Below are positions 1 through 8,302 of a stretch of DNA of 64,000 nt, in pieces; the first letter of the stretch is position 1; each line of letters opens with the position of its first letter. A program made the translations under genes and the position numbers. The DNA lies in the NCBI RefSeq assembly GCF_030252165.1, contig NZ_CP126969.1, positions 62,001 to 126,000 on the forward strand, given 5' to 3'. The notes under the pieces are model-generated. The model was not told the origin of the DNA. It did not search any database and saw only the letters and a list, made by a program, of their open reading frames with translations. The DNA comes from Corynebacterium breve. GTDB taxonomy: Bacteria; Actinomycetota; Actinomycetes; Mycobacteriales; Mycobacteriaceae.

Positions 1-1425
1 CTGCAGTCCTCCGGCGCCGACCCAGAAGTAACCTACGACGCCACCAACATGCGCATCGTCGCAGCCGTCACCGTCTGGATGGCTGTCTGGTGGATGACGG
101 AGGCGATCCCACTGGCCGCCACCGCGCTCATCCCCATCGCTGTCTTCCCAATCGCGCAGGTGGCGGAATTTAAGGACGTCGGAGCGCCGTACGCTTCCTC
201 GACTATTTTCCTCTTCCTGGGCGGATTCCTGCTTGCACTTGGCCTGCAGCGCTGGAACGTGCACCGTCGCATCGCCTTGGGCGTGGTCATGATCGTGGGT
301 ATCTCACCAAAGCGATTGATCCTCGGCTTCATGATTGCAACCGGTTTCATGTCTATGTGGGTATCGAACACCGCAACCGCAGTCGTGATGTTGCCGATCG
401 GTATTTCGGTACTCTCGCTGACCGCTGACACCGTCGGTGGCTGGCGCCATCAGAAGAAGTTCGCAACAGCTCTCATGCTGGCGATCGCTTACTCCGCATC
501 CATCGGCTCCCTGGCTACCCTGATCGGTACCCCGCCAAACGCCTTGCTCAAGGGGTACATGGAAGAAGCACATGGCATCACCATTGGCTTCGGCGAGTGG
601 ATGATGGTCGGCTTGCCGGTTGCGATCAGCTTCACCATTATTGCGTGGCTGGTTCTGATCACCGTGTTTAAGCCAGAGATGGACTCCATTCCAGGTGGTA
701 AGCAGCTTATTCGCGACGAAATCAAGAAAATGGGCAAGTGGACCACCCCACAGATCATTGCAACGATCATTTTCGTAGTGGCCGCATTGACCTGGGTGTT
801 CCTGCCACTCTCCAGGGATCACTTTGGCTGGGACTTCACTTATGATGACGCTATCGTCGGCATAATCGCTGGCCTTTTGATGTTTACCATTCCGGCTAAC
901 GGCAAGACTGGTGTGCGTATCCTGGACTGGAAGACTGCTAACGAGCTGCCGTGGGATGTCCTCCTCCTCTTTGGTGGCGGTCTTGCGCTATCGAGCATGT
1001 TTACAAAGACTGGCTTGTCCCTATGGATCGGTGAGAAGGCAAAGGCGTTGGAAGTTCTTCCGACATTCCTCCTCATCGGCGCGATCGCGATCCTGGTCCT
1101 GGTTCTTACTGAATTCACTTCGAACACCGCAACTGCTGCGACCTTCCTGCCAATCATGGGTGGTGTCGCCGTGGGTATTGGCCTGACCGGTGGAGAAGCT
1201 GGCGACATGAATGTTCTGCTGCTGACCATCCCAGTTGCGTTGTCCGCAACCTGTGCGTTCATGCTGCCGGTGGCAACTCCACCAAACGCGATCGCGTTCG
1301 GCTCCGGTTATGTCCGCATTGGCGACATGATCAAGGGCGGTATCTGGCTCAACCTGATTGCTGTGGTCCTGATTACTCTGGCAACTTACTTCATCGCCGT
1401 TCCAGTGTTCGGACTTAACATCTAG
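1..1425 (+). CDS. DASS-family sodium/dicarboxylate symporter, 5'-truncated by the window edge
   Basis: The frame is open from base 1, so the N-terminus lies outside the window; the first internal ATG is at 49. The protein is a multi-spanning membrane carrier of the divalent anion:sodium symporter (SLC13/DASS) family, which imports C4-dicarboxylates such as succinate, fumarate and malate with Na+. Both family signatures are visible as an inverted pair: WVSNTATA in the first half and EFTSNTATAA in the second (SNT motifs), each linked to a PPNA loop (GTPPNALLK and ATPPNAIAFG). It resembles C. glutamicum DccT in family and position, but substrate specificity is inferred. It is followed by tRNA-Arg. 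Confidence 0.85.
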   Translation: MQSSGADPEVTYDATNMRIVAAVTVWMAVWWMTEAIPLAATALIPIAVFPIAQVAEFKDVGAPYASSTIFLFLGGFLLALGLQRWNVHRRIALGVVMIVGISPKRLILGFMIATGFMSMWVSNTATAVVMLPIGISVLSLTADTVGGWRHQKKFATALMLAIAYSASIGSLATLIGTPPNALLKGYMEEAHGITIGFGEWMMVGLPVAISFTIIAWLVLITVFKPEMDSIPGGKQLIRDEIKKMGKWTTPQIIATIIFVVAALTWVFLPLSRDHFGWDFTYDDAIVGIIAGLLMFTIPANGKTGVRILDWKTANELPWDVLLLFGGGLALSSMFTKTGLSLWIGEKAKALEVLPTFLLIGAIAILVLVLTEFTSNTATAATFLPIMGGVAVGIGLTGGEAGDMNVLLLTIPVALSATCAFMLPVATPPNAIAFGSGYVRIGDMIKGGIWLNLIAVVLITLATYFIAVPVFGLNI

Positions 1426-1515
1426 TTGAACGTCGGGTTAACGCCTTTGACCATACGTTTTGTAGCTTTGCTTGTGGGCGGTGTAAGGTAAGTTCTCGTT
1501 GCCAACAAGCAATGC

Positions 1516-1588
1516 GCGCCCGTAGCTCAACGGATAGAGCATCTGACTACGGATCAGAAGGTTGGGGGTTCGAATCCCTCCGGGCGCA
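1516..1588 (+). tRNA. tRNA-Arg (anticodon ACG)
   Basis: This 73-nt cloverleaf has acceptor stem GCGCCCG/CGGGCGC, a T-arm with GGTTCGAATCC, and anticodon loop CTACGGA giving ACG. Discriminator A is followed by CGG, so CCA is not encoded. A34 of this tRNA is the known substrate of the TadA deaminase, whose gene lies 1.8 kb downstream at 3343-3810. Confidence 0.96.
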
Positions 1589-1595
1589 CGGTGCG

Positions 1596-1629
1596 AAAGA
1601 TCCCGATCACTTAGGTGGTCGGGATCTTT
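1596..1629 (+). terminator. Rho-independent terminator of tRNA-Arg
   Basis: A 15-bp stem (AAAGATCCCGATCAC pairing with GTGGTCGGGATCTTT, one G-U pair) closes a 4-nt loop and ends in TTTG, directly after the tRNA. Confidence 0.8.
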
Positions 1630-1690
1630 GCTTTGTGGGTGGTGTCGATGCAAGCCCGGCATCGAAAGCGAAATCCGCCTCCCTCTAGCG

Positions 1691-1773
1691 CAAACTGACC
1701 TTTGCAAACTGACCTTTACCAGCGAACCGAAAACCGGCTACTTGGTAAAGGCCACTCTGCAAAGGTCAGTTTG
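1691..1773. repeat. 83-bp dispersed imperfect palindrome, copy 1
   Basis: Two 31-nt arms (1691-1721 and 1743-1773) are inverted repeats with 3 mismatches, separated by a 21-nt spacer. The left arm is itself a tandem of CAAACTGACCTTTG-type units. The same architecture (31 + 21 + 31) recurs at 44807-44889. The element ends 13 bp beyond the tyrA stop codon, so it may act as a tyrA transcript end, but the fixed size and second copy suggest a small dispersed repeat (REP- or MITE-like). Confidence 0.8.
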
Positions 1774-1786
1774 GCAAAAAGGCGCC

Positions 1787-2815
1787 TCAGAACACCTCGA
1801 TGCGCCCGCCCAAAGACTCAGCCTGGACCAGCTGGCGCACCCATCCCTTGCCGCCAGGGTGCAGGCGCATCACAGGACGCGAAGAGATCTTGACCGGCGA
1901 CACGGATTCACGACGAGCCCCCGAACGCGCCTCCAGGCGGGTGTGGGCGCGGTGACCGGCGTCGACAAGCGCCTCAATGTTCGGGTTATCCGTGTCTAGG
2001 TTGTTGCGCGCCTGGGTGAGCAGCTTGATCATCTCGTCCAGGGAGTAAACCAGCGCGGCGGCGTTAGTTTCGCACATCGCGCGGACCAATTCAGGTGCGG
2101 TGCCTGCGACGCGGGTTGCGTCCTTGAAGGAACCAGCAGCCAAAGATTGCGCCAAAGTGCCACCGTTGTCGCCGACGATTGAAAGTGCCTCGGCGATCAC
2201 GTGGGGGAGGTGGGAGACGCGACCCACTGCCTCGTCGTGAGCGCGCACGGAGACGGGGATGGCCTCGGCGCGGGTGACGGCAACCATGCGACAGACGTCG
2301 ATGAAGAGTGAGACCCATTCGGCAGGAATTGCCAAGCCGTCAACTTCTAGGTCGCGGGCATAGTCGTAGGTGATCACCCAAGCGGCGCGGACGAACAGCT
2401 GTTCCTTGGAGGCGGACCAGCCGGAGAATTCAGTGCCCGCCATCGGGTGGCCGCCGACGTAGCGCGATTCCATGCCTCGCTCGCGCACGAGGTCGTAGAC
2501 GGGCTTCTTCACGCTGACCACGTCGGTCATGCCACAGTTCGGGGCGTGTTCGGCGATGGCATCGAGGACGCTCGCGACGGCCTGCATCGGCACCGCGATG
2601 ACCAGCACGGCGCCGTCGGATTCGGCGCGCTGCAGGGTTGCCACTAGGTTGTCGGAAACGTCGAAGCCTTCTTTGACTGCGGCGCGCGTGCCGGAAGTGG
2701 AACGGTTGTAACCGTAAACGGTCTGCTTGTGCCGAACGAGGTCGCGCATGAGCGAGCCTCCGATCAGGCCTAGGCCAATAATGCAGATGGGGCGGGACAC
2801 GTCTCTTGAACTCAC
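1787..2815 (-). CDS. tyrA: Prephenate/arogenate dehydrogenase
   Basis: Oxidative decarboxylation of prephenate or arogenate in tyrosine biosynthesis. The 342-aa protein starts from GTG (MSSRDVSRP) and opens with the Rossmann dinucleotide motif IGLGLIGGS near residue 15. The substrate-domain motif GGHPMAGTE is near residue 121, as in TyrA. Corynebacterial TyrA is known to prefer arogenate and NADP; the sequence alone does not settle that here. The C-terminus lacks an ACT domain and ends in a basic, Arg-rich stretch. It is transcribed away from the tadA operon, with which it shares the short intergenic region 2816-2854. Confidence 0.93.
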   Translation of the reverse strand: MSSRDVSRPICIIGLGLIGGSLMRDLVRHKQTVYGYNRSTSGTRAAVKEGFDVSDNLVATLQRAESDGAVLVIAVPMQAVASVLDAIAEHAPNCGMTDVVSVKKPVYDLVRERGMESRYVGGHPMAGTEFSGWSASKEQLFVRAAWVITYDYARDLEVDGLAIPAEWVSLFIDVCRMVAVTRAEAIPVSVRAHDEAVGRVSHLPHVIAEALSIVGDNGGTLAQSLAAGSFKDATRVAGTAPELVRAMCETNAAALVYSLDEMIKLLTQARNNLDTDNPNIEALVDAGHRAHTRLEARSGARRESVSPVKISSRPVMRLHPGGKGWVRQLVQAESLGGRIEVF

Positions 2816-2854
2816 GGTGACAAGTCTTACACACTCCGACTACTCTGACTAGGC

Positions 2855-3346
2855 ATGGACACCAATCAGGGCTACCCCGATGGGTATGCGGTCACGGTTT
2901 CGTGGATCGATGGCGCATGGAACGTCGCGAAGTTTAGGGACGATTTCACTCACTTCTCCACGGCCGTCGACGCAGTGCGGAATCTCCGCAGCGAAGGGGC
3001 TGCTTTCGCATTGCTGTGCGTGGAGGACGAGTACCTGGTCATCGTGCGTCCCGGCCCGAACCGGGTGCACGCGTTGATCTCCGACGCGACGATGGCAGTT
3101 GACGACGACTACGCCGCCGAGGTCCTCGACGAGCTCGGCATCGAGATCCCAGACCTTGACCCTGATGAGCTGGACGAGATCGACGGCTGGGCTGACGGTG
3201 ACTTTGGCATCCTCGACAACGTGGGCCTCTCCGAAGAGCTGTTAAGCGTGCTTGTCGACGACCAAGACGCCTACCCGTCCGATATCATCCAGCGGATCGC
3301 CGACGAGCTGGATTTCTCCGACGAGCTGGAGCGCGTTCTGCGGTGA
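2855..3346 (+). CDS. TadA-associated acidic protein
   Basis: This 163-aa, strongly acidic cytoplasmic protein has no signal peptide or membrane segment. It matches the actinobacterial family named tRNA adenosine deaminase-associated protein, which regularly precedes tadA. Its stop codon overlaps the tadA GTG start (GTGA), so the two are translationally coupled. The N-terminal 80 residues look globular (alternating beta and alpha); the rest is rich in Asp/Glu and Leu. Its biochemical role is unknown; an accessory or regulatory role for TadA is inferred from the conserved pairing only. Confidence 0.75.
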   Translation: MDTNQGYPDGYAVTVSWIDGAWNVAKFRDDFTHFSTAVDAVRNLRSEGAAFALLCVEDEYLVIVRPGPNRVHALISDATMAVDDDYAAEVLDELGIEIPDLDPDELDEIDGWADGDFGILDNVGLSEELLSVLVDDQDAYPSDIIQRIADELDFSDELERVLR

Positions 3347-3810
3347 CTCTTTCGGCACCCGAGCGTCAAGCTCAGGAGAGGATGCGACGCGCGATCGAGG
3401 TCGCACGCACCACACCGGTGGGTGACGTGCCCGTCGGGGCCGTGATCTTCGACTCGGAAGGGAAAGAGATTGCGTGTGGGGTGAATCGTCGTGAAGCGTT
3501 GAGCGACCCCACAGCCCACGCCGAGGTTGAAGCGATCCGCGCGGCAACGGCGCAGCTGGGGACGTGGCGCCTGGAGGGGTGCGAGCTGGTGGTCACCCTC
3601 GAGCCGTGCACGATGTGCGCAGGCGCGATCCTAGGCGCACGGGTGGGAAGCCTTGTGTACGGGGCGTTCGAGCCACGGACGGGCGCTGTGGGCTCGCTTT
3701 TCGACGCCCTGCGCGACGTGGACCAGTTACACACCGTTGAGGTGCGGGCGGGGGTATTGGAAAGCGAGTGTGCGCAATTACTCACCGGGTTCTTTGAACA
3801 GCTGCGCTAA
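3343..3810 (+). CDS. tadA: tRNA(Arg)-specific adenosine-34 deaminase
   Basis: Deaminates A34 to inosine in tRNA-Arg(ACG), allowing it to read CGU, CGC and CGA. This 155-aa zinc deaminase has the catalytic HAEVEAI motif (His zinc ligand and proton-shuttling Glu) and the second zinc motif PCTMCAGAI. Length and spacing are normal for the family. The GTG start overlaps the upstream stop by four bases. It should not be confused with the Tad-pilus ATPase, also called TadA in other nomenclature, encoded at 60302-61444. Its tRNA substrate gene is in the same window at 1516. Confidence 0.95.
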   Translation: MTLSAPERQAQERMRRAIEVARTTPVGDVPVGAVIFDSEGKEIACGVNRREALSDPTAHAEVEAIRAATAQLGTWRLEGCELVVTLEPCTMCAGAILGARVGSLVYGAFEPRTGAVGSLFDALRDVDQLHTVEVRAGVLESECAQLLTGFFEQLR

Positions 3811-3853
3811 TCTCGAGTGAGATACATTCATTTAGCCGATAAGGAGCAAGAAC

Positions 3854-4054
3854 ATGGCAGGCAACCCGATGGATAAGGCGAAGGATTTCGCGGATCAGGC
3901 TGATGTGATCGTCGATAAGGCGCAGGAGATCATTGACACCGCGCGTGAGAAGGCGGGCAACAACGAGCAGGCGAAGAAGATCATCGACGCGGCGGACCAG
4001 ATTCAGGACAAGGCTGAAGAGATCGTCGATCGCGTACAGGGAACCAACAAGTAA
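3854..4054 (+). CDS. Small Lys/Asp-rich helical protein (MT0933-antitoxin-like)
   Basis: This 66-aa protein is preceded by an AAGGAGC ribosome binding site. It is almost entirely charged amphipathic helix with recurrent DKA(K/Q)(D/E) units (MDKAKDF, VDKAQEI, QDKAEEI), giving a repeated pattern of about 11 residues. This composition resembles actinobacterial MT0933-like antitoxins and CsbD/LEA-type stress proteins. No toxin gene is adjacent, so an antitoxin role is not supported by context. The next gene is CsbD-like with similar composition, which suggests a shared stress role. Confidence 0.6.
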   Translation: MAGNPMDKAKDFADQADVIVDKAQEIIDTAREKAGNNEQAKKIIDAADQIQDKAEEIVDRVQGTNK

Positions 4055-4136
4055 TCGTTATCATGCGTTGACCTTTATGTAGTTACGGTGGGTGGTGTAC
4101 ACCGAAACCGAACAACTTACTTAAAGGAGCAACACC

Positions 4137-4346
4137 ATGGCTAACGAAAAGTTTGAGAAGCTCGGCGGCAAGATCAAGGAAGGCGCCGGCAAGGTAACTG
4201 GCAACGAGTCTCTGGAGAACGAGGGCCGCGCTGACCAGACCAAGGCAGGCATCAAGGACAAGGCAAAGGACGTTCGCGACGCAGTCGAGGACAAGGCGAA
4301 CGAGACCCTGGGTGACTTCCAGGCTCGCGAAGACGCTGACCGCTAA
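4137..4346 (+). CDS. CsbD-family general stress protein
   Basis: This 69-aa protein follows a strong AAAGGAG site. It has the CsbD signature: an N-terminal F-KLGGKIKEGAGKVTGN segment followed by KAGIKDKAKDVRDAVEDKA. CsbD proteins are abundant small cytosolic proteins induced by general stress in many bacteria; their molecular role is unknown. It sits 82 bp after the preceding small helical protein, and each gene has its own ribosome binding site. Confidence 0.88.
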   Translation: MANEKFEKLGGKIKEGAGKVTGNESLENEGRADQTKAGIKDKAKDVRDAVEDKANETLGDFQAREDADR

Positions 4347-4384
4347 TTTGGTTCCAAGGCCGTCTAACCGTTAATCTACTTGGC

Positions 4385-4472
4385 GGTAGTGTGTCCGAGC
4401 GGCCGAAGGTGCTCGCCTCGAAAGCGAGTGAGGGTAAAACCTCCGCGGGTTCAAATCCCGCCACTACCGCCA
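4385..4472 (+). tRNA. tRNA-Ser (anticodon CGA), CCA encoded
   Basis: A class II tRNA with acceptor GGTAGTG/CACTACC, a long variable arm and T-arm GGTTCAAATCC. The anticodon loop CTCGAAA gives CGA. Discriminator G (4469) is followed by a genomic CCA (4470-4472), unlike the other tRNAs in this window. Confidence 0.95.
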
Positions 4473-4480
4473 AAGCACTG

Positions 4481-4512
4481 ATAAGCCCCCGCCACACAGG
4501 TCGGGGGCTTAT
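4481..4512 (+). terminator. Terminator of tRNA-Ser(CGA)
   Basis: A perfect ATAAGCCCCC/GGGGGCTTAT stem with a 12-nt loop, followed by TTGC, immediately downstream of the tRNA. Confidence 0.85.
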
Positions 4513-4607
4513 TTGCTGCAATCCTTTAGAATAGGTGAATGCGTGCTTGCTGGCGAAAGCCACACGAGCGTTCACTTACTTCCCTCAATCAAGAAAGCCA
4601 AGATACC

Positions 4608-7034
4608 GTGGCCAAACTCCTGTTCCGGTTAGGGCGCTGGTCCTACAACTTCAAGTGGCGAGTCATCATCACCTGGCTCATTCTGCTGGTGGGTGTCGCA
4701 GCGGCAGCGTTGTCGCTGCAGAAGCCGTTCACCTCGCAGTTCGCCATCTCCGGAACTCCCGCTATTAACGCCACGGCGATGTTGGTGGAAAACTTCCCCG
4801 ATCAGCCCAACCCGGTCAAAGCCGCCGGCGTGAATTTGGTGTTTAAGGCGCCCGACGGCGAGACCCTGGAAGACCCCGATAACTACGAGGCGGTCAACGA
4901 CGTCATCAAGCATCTAGAGGACAACCTCGCGATGACGGGCACCGAGCGCTTTGGCAACCCCGTTGATGTTTCCCCGAAGCAGACCGAAACCATCATTCAG
5001 ATGGAAACAGAGATGGGTCTGCCACAGGAAACCGCAGAAGCTGACGCCGCGAACGTCGCCTTGCTTACCGACGACAAGCGCATCGGTTACACCACCTTCA
5101 ACTTTGATTCGCCTTCGTCGTTTGAGGTGAAGCAGTCTGACCGTGACATCGTGACAGAAGCGATGGAGATCGGACGCGAGGCGGGCCTGCAGGTGGAGGC
5201 CGGTGGCGCTGGTTTCGGTGATCCGATCCAGGTAAAAACAACCAGTGAGATCATCGGTCTCGTGGTTGCATTCTTCGTGTTGATCTTCACATTTGGCTCG
5301 CTGGTGGCCGCCGGTATGCCGGTGATCTCTGCAGTGATCGGCGTGGGTATTGGCGCGCTGCTGATCGTGTTGGCCACCCACTGGGTGGAACTTACCGATG
5401 TCACCCCGGTTCTTGCGGTGATGATCGGACTTGCGGTGGGCATCGACTACGCCTTGTTCATTCTCTCTCGCTATAGGCAGGAGAGGCAGCGAATGTCCGG
5501 GCCGGAAGCCGCCGGCATGGCGGTGGGTACTGCGGGCTCCTCGGTTGTCTTCGCCGGATTTACGGTGTTTACGGCACTGGCAGCGTTGACGATCGCGCGC
5601 ATCGAGTTCCTTACCTGGATGGGACTTGCGGCTGCGGTCACAGTCTTGATCGCCGTACTGGTCGCGTTGACTCTGATCCCGGCGATGCTGGGCGTTGTCG
5701 GCGACCGTGCTTTTGCGGGCAAGGTCCCGGGAGTGGCAGGCAATCCCGCCCGTGGCAAACGCCTGGGTAAGGATTTGACCAAGAACTCCATGGGGCGCAG
5801 GTGGGTTAACTTCGTTCGTCGCGTCCCGGCCCTCGTGATGGCTGTCGTTGTCTTGTTCTTGGGCATCTTGTCCGCCCCGGTGCTCGGCATGGAGCTGGCA
5901 CTGCCTTCAGACTCCACCAGCAACAAGGACACTACGCAGCGTAAATCCGCCGACCTCATCGCGGAGGGATTCGGAGAGGGCGTGAACTCGCCATTCCTCG
6001 TCGTGGTCGATGCGCACAGCGTCAACCCAGAGGCCACTGTCCTGCAGCCGTACATGGCGGCGCAGGAGGGTACAGATCCGGTGACTGCGGCGTCGCAAAG
6101 CTCTTTCCTGTATGCAGTTAACGAGCTCAACCAGGTCAGCGGTGTTAAGCACGCGCAACTGGTCAGCGCGAACGACGACAACACCGCCGCACAGATTTTG
6201 ATTACCCCGACCACGGGACCCGATGACCAGTACACCGTCGCGGTCGCTGAAGCGTTGCGCGCTCAGGGTGAGCAGATCCAAGATTCCACGGGTTCAGAGA
6301 TCGGGCTGACCGGCCTGACTGCTGTGCAGATGGATATCACCGAGGCTCTTGAAGGTGCTATGCCGCTCTACCTCGCAGTAGTCGTCGGACTGGCGATCGT
6401 GCTGTTGCTGTTGGTGTTCCGTTCCATCATGGTTCCGGTTGTGGCCGGTCTTGGTTTCTTGCTGTCCGTGGGTGCATCCTTCGGCGTAACTGTGTTGGTC
6501 TGGCAAGAAGGACTCTTCGGCTTGGTCAACACCCCGGGGCCGTTGCTATCCTTCCTGCCGATCTTCTTGATCGGCGTGACCTTCGGCCTGGCGATGGACT
6601 ATCAAGTCTTCCTTGTCACGCGTATGAAGGAGCAGTACACCGCGTTGGGCGGGGAAGAATACTCCGGCGGTGTGCACAAGGCGGTGGAGCGCTCCACGGT
6701 CGAGGGCTTTGTCCAAGGTGCCCGCGTGGTCACCGCCGCCGCGGTGATCATGATCGTGGTCTTCGTGGCGTTTATCGACCAGCCTCTGCCATTCATCCAG
6801 ATCTTCGGCTTCGCGCTGGGTATCAGCGTGTTCTTCGACGCGTTCTTCATCCGCATGGCGCTGGTGCCTGCGACCATGTTCATCATGGGGCGTGCCACCT
6901 GGTGGATGCCAAAGTGGCTGGACAAGATCCTGCCTGACCTAGACGTTGAAGGCTCCGCGTTGGAAAAGGAGTACGACGCAAAACTGGAGGCACAGGCAGC
7001 CCACACTGAGTCGATGCAGAAGGTCTCATCGTAG
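4608..7034 (+). CDS. MMPL/RND-superfamily membrane exporter
   Basis: A large inner-membrane transporter built as two homologous halves, each one TM, an extracytoplasmic domain and five TMs. The first TM is at about residues 22-42 (ITWLILLVGVAAAA). The clusters with GLAVGIDYALF and GVTFGLAMDYQVFLV carry the membrane Asp-Tyr pairs that relay protons in MMPL proteins. I chose the GTG at 4608 (MAKLLFRLGRW) rather than the upstream ATG at 4539, because the extra residues have no membrane or conserved character. It looks closer to the YdfJ-type drug exporters than to mycolate-exporting CmpL proteins, which are usually longer and sit beside lipid genes. Substrate unknown. Confidence 0.82.
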   Translation: MAKLLFRLGRWSYNFKWRVIITWLILLVGVAAAALSLQKPFTSQFAISGTPAINATAMLVENFPDQPNPVKAAGVNLVFKAPDGETLEDPDNYEAVNDVIKHLEDNLAMTGTERFGNPVDVSPKQTETIIQMETEMGLPQETAEADAANVALLTDDKRIGYTTFNFDSPSSFEVKQSDRDIVTEAMEIGREAGLQVEAGGAGFGDPIQVKTTSEIIGLVVAFFVLIFTFGSLVAAGMPVISAVIGVGIGALLIVLATHWVELTDVTPVLAVMIGLAVGIDYALFILSRYRQERQRMSGPEAAGMAVGTAGSSVVFAGFTVFTALAALTIARIEFLTWMGLAAAVTVLIAVLVALTLIPAMLGVVGDRAFAGKVPGVAGNPARGKRLGKDLTKNSMGRRWVNFVRRVPALVMAVVVLFLGILSAPVLGMELALPSDSTSNKDTTQRKSADLIAEGFGEGVNSPFLVVVDAHSVNPEATVLQPYMAAQEGTDPVTAASQSSFLYAVNELNQVSGVKHAQLVSANDDNTAAQILITPTTGPDDQYTVAVAEALRAQGEQIQDSTGSEIGLTGLTAVQMDITEALEGAMPLYLAVVVGLAIVLLLLVFRSIMVPVVAGLGFLLSVGASFGVTVLVWQEGLFGLVNTPGPLLSFLPIFLIGVTFGLAMDYQVFLVTRMKEQYTALGGEEYSGGVHKAVERSTVEGFVQGARVVTAAAVIMIVVFVAFIDQPLPFIQIFGFALGISVFFDAFFIRMALVPATMFIMGRATWWMPKWLDKILPDLDVEGSALEKEYDAKLEAQAAHTESMQKVSS

Positions 7035-7045
7035 ACTGGACGACT

Positions 7046-8302
7046 ATGACTGACGTGCAGCACGACGATATCTCCTTCGAGGTAGGGACCCAGCTCGACG
7101 AGGCCCCCGGCCGCCATGGCCGCACCGGCGTGATCCACACGCCACACGGCGACATCCACACCCCGGCGTTTATCCCCGTAGGCACTAAAGCCACGGTGAA
7201 AACGCTGACCCCGGAGCAGATCCGCACCACCGGCGCCCAAGCCATCCTGTCCAACGCCTATCACCTGTACCTGCAGCCCGGACATGACATTGTCGACGAA
7301 GCCGGGGGCCTGTCTGAGTTCTCTAACTGGAACGGTCCCACCTACACCGACTCCGGCGGCTTCCAAGTCATGAGCTTGGGCGTCGGCTTTAAGAAGGTTC
7401 TGGCCATGGACACCCAAAACCTCAAACGCGAGGACATCCGTGCCAAGGACAAAGAGCGCATGGCCAAAGTGGATGAGGACGGAGTGAACTTCAAGTCCTT
7501 CATCGACGGTTCCATGCACCGCTTCACGCCCGAGGTGAGCATGCAGATCCAGCACGGACTCGGTGCCGACATCATGTTCGCTTTCGATGAGTTGACCACG
7601 CTGGTGGATACTCGGCAGTATCAGGAGGAATCCGTCGAGCGCACCAAGCGCTGGGCGGCCCGCTGCATCGACGAACACACCCGTCTGACCAACGAGCGCA
7701 GCCACCGCCCGAAGCAGTCTCTGTGGGGAGTGGTGCAGGGTGCGCAGTACGAAGACCTGCGCCGCCACGCCACTCAGGGGCTACTTGAGCTCGATCGCCA
7801 GAAACGAGACGAGGGCAAGCGCGGGTTCGGTGGTTTTGGCATCGGAGGCGCTATCGAGAAGGAGAACTTGGGCACTATCGTTGGTTGGGTCACCGACGAA
7901 CTGCCGGCGGAAAAGCCGCGTCATCTGCTGGGTATCTCCGAGCCGGATGATTTGTTCGCTGCCGTTGAAGCCGGTGCCGATACTTTCGACTGCGTCGCTC
8001 CGACCCGCCTCGGCCGACGCGGTGGCGTGTACACCCTCGATGGGCGCCTGAACCTCATGAACGCCCGGTTCAAGCGTGATTTTGCAGGTGTTGACGAAGA
8101 ATTCGGCGGGTACGTCTCGGAGAACTACTCCCGCGCTTATATCCACCACCTGCTCAAAGCAAAGGAATTCCTCGCCGGCACCCTGTGCACGATGCACAAC
8201 CTCGAATTCATGATCCGCTTGGTGGATAACATCCGCGACGCGGTGCGCGAGGGCCGCTTCGAGGAATACCGCGATGAGTTCCTAGGCCGCTACTACAGCT
8301 AG
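7046..8302 (+). CDS. tgt: tRNA-guanine transglycosylase family protein lacking the zinc cysteines
   Basis: Tgt exchanges guanine-34 of GUN-anticodon tRNAs for a queuosine precursor. This 418-aa protein has the general-acid Asp in YTDSGGFQ and the nucleophilic Asp in FDCVAPTR. The C-terminal zinc site is lost: where E. coli Tgt reads ECDCYTCRNYSRAYLHHL, this protein reads EFGGYVSENYSRAYIHHL, so all three Cys are replaced while the flanking residues and the ligand-position His (MHNL) remain. The substrate-pocket motif is FDELTT rather than the preQ1-type FDECTP. With yhhQ and gluQ next door this looks like a salvage enzyme; the base it uses is not known. It overlaps yhhQ tail-to-tail by 21 bp. 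Confidence 0.88.
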   Translation: MTDVQHDDISFEVGTQLDEAPGRHGRTGVIHTPHGDIHTPAFIPVGTKATVKTLTPEQIRTTGAQAILSNAYHLYLQPGHDIVDEAGGLSEFSNWNGPTYTDSGGFQVMSLGVGFKKVLAMDTQNLKREDIRAKDKERMAKVDEDGVNFKSFIDGSMHRFTPEVSMQIQHGLGADIMFAFDELTTLVDTRQYQEESVERTKRWAARCIDEHTRLTNERSHRPKQSLWGVVQGAQYEDLRRHATQGLLELDRQKRDEGKRGFGGFGIGGAIEKENLGTIVGWVTDELPAEKPRHLLGISEPDDLFAAVEAGADTFDCVAPTRLGRRGGVYTLDGRLNLMNARFKRDFAGVDEEFGGYVSENYSRAYIHHLLKAKEFLAGTLCTMHNLEFMIRLVDNIRDAVREGRFEEYRDEFLGRYYS

